From positions 1 to 12,003 of the forward strand of contig CAJJLI010000021.1 of NCBI GenBank assembly GCA_905192625.1: DNA of 12,003 bases, in the 5' to 3' direction. The notes under the pieces were generated by a model. The model was not told the origin of the DNA, did no database searches, and saw nothing but the letters and a program-made list of their open reading frames with translations. Source of the DNA: an uncultured Clostridium sp. (lineage in GTDB: Bacteria; Bacillota; Clostridia; Lachnospirales; Lachnospiraceae). Numbering within the stretch: position 1 is the first letter of the stretch; every line of letters begins with the position of its first letter. Position numbers and translations under genes: made by a program. Positions 1 through 6,002 of the stretch are shown piece by piece.

Positions 1-1721
1 TACTTGTTTCTGCAGGTGGCTGGTATTATTATACCGTTGGATATTCTGGTTTTATGGCAGCGGCACCTTTAATCGAAGGTTTGATTACAACCAGATTAAA
101 AGACGATGTGGTTGATATTGCAAATAAAGTACCTGGCGCAGCCATTAGTTTTTCTTATATTATAAAAATTTTAATTATTTTATTTATTATATATACTGGA
201 AATGCTGTTTGTAATTATGCATCGCAGCACTTATTAACCAATGGTATTCAAAATGCAATGCGTGACTTAAGAAATGATGTTCAAAAAAAGATAACAAAGC
301 TTCCAGTAAGTTATTACGACAAGCGTACTGTCGGTGATATTTTAAGTATTATTTCAAATGATATTGATACAATGTCAAATGCATTGCAACAAAGTATGTC
401 GAAAATATTAACTGCCTTTTTATCGATTACATTAGCTGTTATATTAATGTTTTATATTAATCCTTTGATGGCAGTCATTGCAGTTTTATTAATACCAAGT
501 AGTGTACTCATCATGAAGTTTATAATGAAACGTTCATCCGCAATGTTTCGTAATCAGCAGATGGCTCTTGGTACGTTAAATGGCTATATTCAAGAAAGAT
601 ATACTGGATTAACTGAAATTAAATTGTATGGAAAACAAGAAGATTCTATTGAACAGTTTATTAAGATTAATAATAATCTATGTGAAAATGGTTTCCGTGC
701 ACAGTTCATATCTGGTCTTATGTCACCTTTAATATCATTTATAACGTATATAGCAATTGTTGCTGTAACAATTTTAGGTGCAATTTATGCTGTTACCGGA
801 GCAATTACGGTTGGACAACTTCAAGCGTTTATACGCTATATGTGGCAATTAAATGAGCCAATGGAGCAAGTAACACAGCTGTCTTCAACAATTCAATCGG
901 CTATGGCAGCGGCGAATCGAGTATTTGAGTTTTTAGAAGAAGAGGAAGAAGTTGCAGATGTGACATCTCCAGTAAAAATCAACGATGTAAAAGGAAATGT
1001 TACCTTTGAGGATGTTTCTTTTGGTTATAGCAAAGATAAGATGTTAATTGAACATCTTAATGTAAATGTTAAAAGTGGTCAGATGGTAGCAATTGTTGGT
1101 CCAACTGGCGCAGGTAAAACTACTTTAATTAACCTGTTGATGAGATTTTATGATGTTAACAAAGGAGCAATTAAAGTCGATGGCGTAGATATTAGGGATA
1201 TGAAGCGAGATGACCTTCGTTCCATCTTTGGAATGGTATTACAGGATACTTGGTTGTTTAATGGTACAATCGCGGATAATATTAAATACGGCAAAGAAGA
1301 TGCAACACAAGAAGAAATTGAAAATGCTGCTAAGACTGCAAATGTAAATCACTTTATTAAAACTCTGCCAGATGGATATCAGATGATTCTAAATGAAGAA
1401 TCCTCAAATGTGTCTGCGGGTGAGAAGCAGCTTTTAACAATAGCGAGAGCTTTCTTAGCTGATCCTGCAATATTAATCCTTGATGAAGCCACTAGCTCTG
1501 TTGATACAAGACTGGAATTATTGCTTCAGACCGCTATGAAAAACATTATGAAGGGAAGAACAAGTTTTGTTATTGCCCATCGCCTTTCAACAATTCGAAA
1601 TGCAGATTTGATTCTAGTAATGAATAATGGTACGATTATTGAGCAAGGAACACATGAAGAACTAATGAATAAGAAAGGTTTTTATGAAAAACTCTATATG
1701 AGTCAGTTCCAAAAGCAATAA
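1..1721 (+). CDS. ABC exporter half-transporter (fused membrane and ATPase domains), 5' end missing
   Basis: The frame is open from the first bases, so the true start lies upstream of the window; the first visible ATG at 54 is internal. About 572 residues are visible. The N-terminal part is a hydrophobic type I ABC exporter membrane domain with several long helices and a coupling-type segment; the C-terminal part is a complete ATPase domain. Walker A is GPTGAGKTT (1098 onwards), the Q-loop lies in MVLQDTWLF, the Walker B/catalytic glutamate is ILILDEATSSVD (about 1473-1508), and the switch histidine is in VIAHRLSTI. The signature motif is SAGEKQ (1413-1430) rather than LSGGQ, which is common in one half of heterodimeric multidrug-type exporters. 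Family knowledge therefore suggests a lipid, drug or peptide exporter paired with another half-transporter, probably encoded just upstream. The substrate cannot be told. The gene is followed by a terminator and is the last of its transcript. Confidence 0.93.
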   Translation, partial: LVSAGGWYYYTVGYSGFMAAAPLIEGLITTRLKDDVVDIANKVPGAAISFSYIIKILIILFIIYTGNAVCNYASQHLLTNGIQNAMRDLRNDVQKKITKLPVSYYDKRTVGDILSIISNDIDTMSNALQQSMSKILTAFLSITLAVILMFYINPLMAVIAVLLIPSSVLIMKFIMKRSSAMFRNQQMALGTLNGYIQERYTGLTEIKLYGKQEDSIEQFIKINNNLCENGFRAQFISGLMSPLISFITYIAIVAVTILGAIYAVTGAITVGQLQAFIRYMWQLNEPMEQVTQLSSTIQSAMAAANRVFEFLEEEEEVADVTSPVKINDVKGNVTFEDVSFGYSKDKMLIEHLNVNVKSGQMVAIVGPTGAGKTTLINLLMRFYDVNKGAIKVDGVDIRDMKRDDLRSIFGMVLQDTWLFNGTIADNIKYGKEDATQEEIENAAKTANVNHFIKTLPDGYQMILNEESSNVSAGEKQLLTIARAFLADPAILILDEATSSVDTRLELLLQTAMKNIMKGRTSFVIAHRLSTIRNADLILVMNNGTIIEQGTHEELMNKKGFYEKLYMSQFQKQ

Positions 1722-1786
1722 GAAGTGTTTCTTAGATTAAATCTTAAATGCATGTAGCATGTTAAATTTATAATACAAATAAAATG

Positions 1787-1838
1787 AAGAAGTATCCTAG
1801 AATTGAAATGCTACATCAAGGAGGATACTTCTTTTTTT
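1787..1838 (+). terminator. Intrinsic terminator of the ABC transporter gene
   Basis: A 12-bp perfect stem (1787-1798 pairing with 1822-1833, core GAAGTATCCT/AGGATACTTC) with a 23-nt loop is followed by a run of seven T (1832-1838). It lies about 65 bp after the ABC transporter stop codon and ends that transcript. Confidence 0.88.
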
Positions 1839-1963
1839 ATTGCTATGTAAACCAATCAGGCGCGTTCTATAAGAAATAAAAGCATAAATACTGCTATATT
1901 GGGCCCCTTTTCATCCTATAAATGTATATTAATTTATTTTATTAGACAAAATAGTGAAACAAT

Positions 1964-1992
1964 TTGACATTTAGAGTGACAGGTGTTATAAT
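1964..1992 (+). promoter_or_regulatory. Consensus sigma-A promoter with extended -10 for the rubredoxin-domain gene
   Basis: The -35 is TTGACA (1964-1969), the spacer is 17 nt and the -10 is TATAAT (1987-1992), preceded by TG at 1984-1985 to make an extended -10. Every element matches consensus. Transcription should start near 1999, leaving a leader of roughly 115 nt before the start codon at 2116. This predicts strong expression unless a repressor blocks it. Confidence 0.88.
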
Positions 1993-2080
1993 AATATCAT
2001 AATTAATAAGAATAGTTGAACAGAATGAGTATATACATAATATATAGAAGTTTTTTAAAACTACTTATAATATTTTAGAA

Positions 2081-2097
2081 AAACGAAGAGTTCGTTT
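2081..2097 (+). promoter_or_regulatory. Hairpin or operator-like dyad in the 5' leader, next to the ribosome binding site
   Basis: A perfect 7-bp inverted repeat, AAACGAA-GAG-TTCGTTT, ends five bases before the GGAGG of the rubredoxin-domain gene. In RNA it would fold into a short triloop hairpin; in DNA it could be a protein site. No T-run follows, so it is not a terminator. Function is unknown. Confidence 0.45.
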
Positions 2098-2102
2098 ATA
2101 AT

Positions 2103-2107
2103 GGAGG
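2103..2107 (+). promoter_or_regulatory. Ribosome binding site that fixes the start at 2116
   Basis: GGAGG lies eight bases before the ATG at 2116. The earlier in-frame ATG at 2101 overlaps this site and has no Shine-Dalgarno of its own, so 2116 is the real start. Confidence 0.85.
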
Positions 2108-2115
2108 AAAAAGTT

Positions 2116-2448
2116 ATGAAATTATTTAGATGTATCGTATGTGGTTATATTTATGAAGGTGAGAATGCACCAGATGCATGTCCTAAATGTGGAGTAGGTG
2201 CTGATAAATTTGAAGAAATGAATAAAGAAGATGCGGACAAAGTTTATCGTTCAGATAAGTCCAATTCCATTCATATGCAAATTATAGCTTTAGCTGAGCA
2301 GATTGCAGCTCTTAGCCAAGAAGGAATTGAAGATAATTTAGATCCATATTGTGTTGGAGTATTTACAAAAGCTAAGAATGAAGCTTGGATGATCAAACAA
2401 AGATCAAAGGCTGAGCTTGCTGGACATATGAGCAAAGGTAAATGGTAA
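2116..2448 (+). CDS. Small rubredoxin-like domain protein with a conserved-looking C-terminal helical domain
   Basis: The protein is 110 residues from the GGAGG-supported ATG. Residues 6-26 form a rubredoxin-like iron knuckle: C6-x2-C9-G and C22-P-K-C25-G, four cysteines that should bind one Fe (or Zn). The gap between the pairs is only 12 residues, as in the rubredoxin domain at the end of rubrerythrins; canonical rubredoxin has about twice that. The rest is charged and probably helical ([15 protein letters not shown], then [19 protein letters not shown]), with one more cysteine in DPYCVG; it lacks the Glu/His set of a rubrerythrin diiron site. It is cytoplasmic, with no signal peptide. By family it may shuttle electrons in peroxide or oxygen defence in an anaerobe, but this is inferred. 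It is transcribed alone from a consensus promoter and closed by its own terminator. Confidence 0.88.
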   Translation: MKLFRCIVCGYIYEGENAPDACPKCGVGADKFEEMNKEDADKVYRSDKSNSIHMQIIALAEQIAALSQEGIEDNLDPYCVGVFTKAKNEAWMIKQRSKAELAGHMSKGKW

Positions 2449-2489
2449 TAAAACGTTCGAACATATTTTAAAATGATTTTAAAATAGAG

Positions 2490-2545
2490 ATATAGCATAT
2501 TATGAAACTATGAATGAATAGTAAAATAATATGCTATATTTTTTT
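2490..2545 (+). terminator. Long hairpin terminator of the rubredoxin-domain gene
   Basis: A perfect 14-bp stem (2490-2503 with 2526-2539, core ATATAGCATATT) is extended inward by a second 5-bp stem (2507-2511 with 2518-2522) and followed by six T (2540-2545). It is AT-rich but long. It separates the rubredoxin-domain gene from the nuclease operon. Confidence 0.85.
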
Positions 2546-2664
2546 GTCTCTTTCTTAAGGACTAAGGTGGTTCTAGCGAAAAATTACTTTAGACTCAGAG
2601 CAATTTTTATGACGATATCAAATGATAATTGTGATAGAGCTGGTATATAAAATTCATTCTCTGA

Positions 2665-2693
2665 TAGGTAAAAAAAACAAGCTATGGTATAAT
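2665..2693 (+). promoter_or_regulatory. Probable extended -10 promoter of the nuclease/ATPase/PBP operon
   Basis: A perfect TATAAT (2688-2693) is preceded by TG at 2685-2686, giving an extended -10. The -35 position 17 nt upstream reads TAGGTA, only three of six matches, which an extended -10 can compensate for. Transcription would start near 2700, about 90 nt before the start codon. Confidence 0.6.
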
Positions 2694-2790
2694 AAAACAG
2701 AGTGATCCGTCCATGGCCAATCATCACTAAGTTTTGACATTGGAATAGAAATGCTTTAGATATACGTAGCGGTAGAAAGGATGATTTCAG

Positions 2791-3876
2791 ATGAAATTTA
2801 TACATATAGCGGATGTTCATCTAGGTGCTACACCAGATAGCAACTATCCTTGGGGAAAATTGCGACAAAAAGAGATTTATGATACCTTTTACAAAGTTAT
2901 AAGTCACTGTAATGAACAGTATATTGACTTACTATTAATTGCTGGAGATTTATTTCATAAGCAACCATCAATTCGAGAATTAAAAGAATTAAATTATATG
3001 TTTGAGAAATTGGAAAATACAAAGGTTGTATTGATTGCGGGAAACCATGACTATATTGGGGCAAAATCCAATTATACTAATTTTGCATGGTGCGATCATG
3101 TATATTTTTTAGAGGATGAAGCGATAGATAGTATTTACATAGAAGAAATCAATACCGAAGTTTACGGCTTTAGTTATCACACAAGGGATGTATTATCCTC
3201 AAAGGTTGATTCTATTTGTCCTGGTGTTGAAGAGCGCATTAATATTTTATTAACCCATGGTGGAGATGATAGAAATCAACCCTTTGATAAAAAGGCTTTA
3301 CTAAAATCAGAATTTGATTACATTGCACTTGGACATATACATAAACCGGAAGGGCTTTCGAATCGTATGTTCTATCCTGGATCTTTAGAACCACTTGATA
3401 AAAGTGAACTTGGTGACCACGGTTACATTTTGGGTGAGATCTTTAAAAATGATGAAACCGCTGAGGGACATGCTCCAAGTTCTAGTATAAAAACGACGTT
3501 TGTAAGAATAGCATGCAGAGAATACATAAAATTAGAATTACAGATAACGCCGAATACAACAAACGGTGCTTTGGCAGATCAAATTCGTGAGGCTATTTGT
3601 AATTGTGGTGAAAATAACATCTATCGATTTGTACTATGCGGGAAACGAGACGATGATATTTTATTTGATTATGATGCACTAAAAGAACTGGGAAATATCA
3701 TTGAAATTGAGGATACCACCCTTCCTGATTATAATTTTATTCAGTTACGTGACGATAATAGTAATAATATCGTAGGTTTATATATTGAACGAATCCTGCA
3801 GCAGGAAGTGAATGATAAGCTAAAAGAAAAGGCACTTTATTTAGGCATTGAGTCTTTATTAAAAGCAAGAGAGTAG
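2791..3876 (+). CDS. SbcD/YhaO-like metallophosphoesterase, DNA repair exonuclease subunit
   Basis: The 361-residue protein is the nuclease half of an Mre11/Rad50-type DNA end-processing complex. The metal-binding motifs are complete and in order: D8 and H10 (ADVHLG), D53 (AGDLFH), N85-H86-D87 (GNHD), H156 (LTHGG) and H182/H184 (GHIH). These bind two metal ions, usually Mn, and hydrolyse phosphodiester bonds in DNA. The catalytic domain fills about residues 1-205; the remainder is a less conserved capping and partner-binding region. The length is slightly short for SbcD or Bacillus YhaO (about 400). The ATG has AAAGGA nine bases upstream. Only 15 bp separate the stop from the next gene, the ATPase partner, the same order as YhaO-YhaN in Bacillus. 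The protein is cytoplasmic unless its partner tethers it to the membrane. Confidence 0.93.
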   Translation: MKFIHIADVHLGATPDSNYPWGKLRQKEIYDTFYKVISHCNEQYIDLLLIAGDLFHKQPSIRELKELNYMFEKLENTKVVLIAGNHDYIGAKSNYTNFAWCDHVYFLEDEAIDSIYIEEINTEVYGFSYHTRDVLSSKVDSICPGVEERINILLTHGGDDRNQPFDKKALLKSEFDYIALGHIHKPEGLSNRMFYPGSLEPLDKSELGDHGYILGEIFKNDETAEGHAPSSSIKTTFVRIACREYIKLELQITPNTTNGALADQIREAICNCGENNIYRFVLCGKRDDDILFDYDALKELGNIIEIEDTTLPDYNFIQLRDDNSNNIVGLYIERILQQEVNDKLKEKALYLGIESLLKARE

Positions 3877-3891
3877 AAAGGTTGATTACCC

Positions 3892-5973
3892 TTGGATATA
3901 AAAAAGTTAGTACTGAGTCATTTTGGAAAATTTCATAATAAGGAAATCGTATGCAAGCCAGGAATCAACATTATATATGGTGGAAATGAGGCTGGTAAAT
4001 CAACCATTCATTCTTTTATAAGGGGAATGCTATTTGGAATCGAAAAAGCAAGGGGAAGAGCAGGAAGGGATGACTTATATACGAAGTATCAGCCTCTTAT
4101 TAACCCAGCTTCTTATGAAGGGAGTATGGAGTTTTCTTTTAAAAATGATGATTTTTTGGTATATCGGCGTTTTTATCAGAAAGAAAAGCATACGCAGCTG
4201 GTGAATGTGACATTAGGTAAGGAGATTAAGAATGTAGAAGGAAGGCTACGTATTCTTTTTCCTGAACTGACGGAGAGTGCTTATCGTAATACCATTAGTA
4301 TAGAGCAGTTACGTGCGAGAACGGATGCCCAGCTTGCAAATGAAGTAAGAAACTATATTGCGAATTTAAGTACGACGAAATCAAGTGAAGTGGATGTTAA
4401 TAAAGCAGTAAGTGATTTATTAGAAAAGAAGAAACAGATTACTTCGAAGAATACATTAGATAAAATCAATAGAGTAAAGGAAGAAATTGAGGAAGGATTG
4501 GAATGTGAGCGGTCCATCCAGCAAGCTAGCATAGCATTAAAGGAATTGTATGAACAGAAAAAAAAGAAAGAACAATCGTATTTACAACGAATGAAGGAGT
4601 TACAGACCCTCTTAGAGAATGAAAAAAGACTAGATGCCATCAAACAAAAATATCAATGGTATCTTGAGCTTTTAGATGAGAGTGGGCATGTGAATAAGAA
4701 AATCGATTCGATTACGGAAGAATTGGATGAGAATAATCAATCGACATTTATGAATGCTTTAGACGGTGACATCAGGATATTGGAGGAGTTATCTAATAAA
4801 CTAGAAGGATTAAGAAAGCAGCAGGAAGGCGATCAAGCGAATCGATTGGACGTGCGTAAAAAGCAAAAAGGCAGGAGAATATGTTCGGCAATTGCATTGC
4901 TTATGGGGACCTTATTTTGTTTTATACCTATTGGTAGTCATGTAAGCCGTATTACCGTAGGAGTTTTATTGGTGGTTAGTTCGTTATTTTACTATGCCTT
5001 AATTATGAAACGTATGAAGGCAGAGCTAGAATCGAGCGTCACAGAAGAGAAATCCACGAAGCTTCAAATGCTTCAGATAGAGAATAAGAAACGTGAGATT
5101 TTATCCAAATACAAATGTAATGATATTTCTAGTCTTAGAGAATACCAAAAGTTGTACGGTGCAAAAGAAGTTCGATTACAACAGTTGAAGGGGCAGTTGC
5201 TTGAGTATCAAGATCAGAGGGATAAGCTAAAATATAAGTTAAATAATTTATATAATGAGATGTCTACAGTTGCGAATCAGATATTCCATTGTAATGAAGT
5301 ATCCGAGGAGGTAATAAGGCAATTAGAGAGGGAGTTAAGCTTATATAAATTGCAAGCAAAACAATTACAAGAAGAGTATGAAACAGACAAAATGCAAGTA
5401 GCGATACAAATTGATCGTTTCGAAAATGTAATTATTCAGAATCAAGAAAAAGAAAGTGAATTAAATGAAAAGCAAAGGGAGTATGAAGATTTATTGCATA
5501 CACAGGAAGAAGATGAATTTATGCTGGAGGCAATTAAGCTAACCGTTGAGACGATTAAAGAGCTTTCTATAGAAATTCACGATAGTTTTGGTACAACACT
5601 TAGCAATAAGGTGTCAGAACAGCTAAGTTTTCTTACGGATGGAAAATATAAAGAAGTTCTTGTGGATGAGAATTTAAATATAAAAATACTGCATGAATTA
5701 CAATACATCCCACTTGAAAAATTAAGTGTAGGAGCAATGGATCAGGTTTATTTTGCACTACGCTTGGCAATTGGCGATTTATTATTTGAGGGTGAACCAA
5801 TGCCAATCATCCTTGATGATAGTTTTGCTTACTATGATGATGAACGATTACAATCTGCTTTAAAAATACTCTCCTCTATGAAAGATAGACAAATTATTTT
5901 ATTTACCTGTCATCATAGAGAAGAAGCATATTTATTAGAGAGTGGTACGCCATTTCACTATGTGAAATTGTAG
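3892..5973 (+). CDS. SbcC/YhaN-like coiled-coil ATPase with a membrane hairpin
   Basis: The 693-residue protein is the Rad50-like partner of the upstream nuclease. The split ATPase head is visible: Walker A GGNEAGKST (residues 30-38) after a typical N-terminus (LVLSHFGKF), and near the C-terminus the signature LSVGAMDQ (611-618) and Walker B PIILDDSF with D642-D643, then YYDDERL. The aspartate after the Walker B aspartate is usual for YhaN-like proteins. Between them lie two long charged coiled-coil stretches (about 180-325 and 375-560). In the middle, where Rad50 has its zinc hook, are two hydrophobic segments (about 331-348 and 354-372) that look like a transmembrane hairpin; no CxxC hook is seen. 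It is shorter than Bacillus YhaN (over 900 residues). The start is TTG, with AAAGG ten bases upstream; no better start is seen. ATP-driven head closure should control the nuclease. Confidence 0.9.
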   Translation: MDIKKLVLSHFGKFHNKEIVCKPGINIIYGGNEAGKSTIHSFIRGMLFGIEKARGRAGRDDLYTKYQPLINPASYEGSMEFSFKNDDFLVYRRFYQKEKHTQLVNVTLGKEIKNVEGRLRILFPELTESAYRNTISIEQLRARTDAQLANEVRNYIANLSTTKSSEVDVNKAVSDLLEKKKQITSKNTLDKINRVKEEIEEGLECERSIQQASIALKELYEQKKKKEQSYLQRMKELQTLLENEKRLDAIKQKYQWYLELLDESGHVNKKIDSITEELDENNQSTFMNALDGDIRILEELSNKLEGLRKQQEGDQANRLDVRKKQKGRRICSAIALLMGTLFCFIPIGSHVSRITVGVLLVVSSLFYYALIMKRMKAELESSVTEEKSTKLQMLQIENKKREILSKYKCNDISSLREYQKLYGAKEVRLQQLKGQLLEYQDQRDKLKYKLNNLYNEMSTVANQIFHCNEVSEEVIRQLERELSLYKLQAKQLQEEYETDKMQVAIQIDRFENVIIQNQEKESELNEKQREYEDLLHTQEEDEFMLEAIKLTVETIKELSIEIHDSFGTTLSNKVSEQLSFLTDGKYKEVLVDENLNIKILHELQYIPLEKLSVGAMDQVYFALRLAIGDLLFEGEPMPIILDDSFAYYDDERLQSALKILSSMKDRQIILFTCHHREEAYLLESGTPFHYVKL

Positions 5974-5992
5974 CTTTAAGAACTAGCAACAT

Positions 5993-5997
5993 GGAGG
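5993..5997 (+). promoter_or_regulatory. Ribosome binding site that fixes the PBP start at 6003
   Basis: GGAGG lies five bases before the ATG at 6003, a rather short but workable spacing. The in-frame ATG at 5991 overlaps the site and has no Shine-Dalgarno upstream, so the protein most likely begins MKRGRRLKK. Confidence 0.8.
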
Positions 5998-6002
5998 ATA
6001 GA

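Larger units (their letters stand above)
1722..2115. other. Intergenic region between ABC transporter and rubredoxin-domain gene
   Basis: About 394 bp without a supported gene. It holds the ABC transporter terminator, then about 120 bp of AT-rich DNA (1841-1960) in which nothing was recognised, then the promoter and 5' leader of the rubredoxin-domain gene. A 9-base segment at 1752-1760 is exactly complementary to 1808-1816 inside the terminator loop. Confidence 0.6.
2449..2790. other. Intergenic region between rubredoxin-domain gene and nuclease operon
   Basis: About 342 bp without a supported gene. It contains a GTTCGAAC palindrome (2455-2462), two tandem ATTTTAAAAT palindromes (2465-2474 and 2476-2485), the terminator at 2490-2545, a weak AAAAATT/AATTTTT inverted repeat (2579-2608), the likely operon promoter (-10 at 2688-2693), and just after its start site a 6-bp inverted repeat AGTGAT/ATCACT (2701-2706 with 2723-2728). 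A minus-strand open frame here has no support. Confidence 0.55.

Noticed and set aside
2271..2498. Minus-strand open frame opposite the rubredoxin-domain gene
   Set aside because: It is antisense to a clear gene, runs into the terminator hairpin and has no ribosome binding site or recognisable protein motif.
2734..2762. TTGACA before the nuclease gene as a second promoter
   Set aside because: The -35 is perfect, but no hexamer at 16-18 nt spacing matches the -10 consensus at more than three positions; the extended -10 at 2688-2693 is better.
2584..2820. Minus-strand open frame filling the gap before the nuclease gene
   Set aside because: It starts inside the nuclease gene without a Shine-Dalgarno, lies across the operon promoter on the other strand and has no recognisable motif.
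4353..4643. Minus-strand open frame inside the ATPase gene
   Set aside because: It is the reverse of a Lys/Glu-rich coiled-coil stretch, which gives Phe/Ser-rich open frames by composition.
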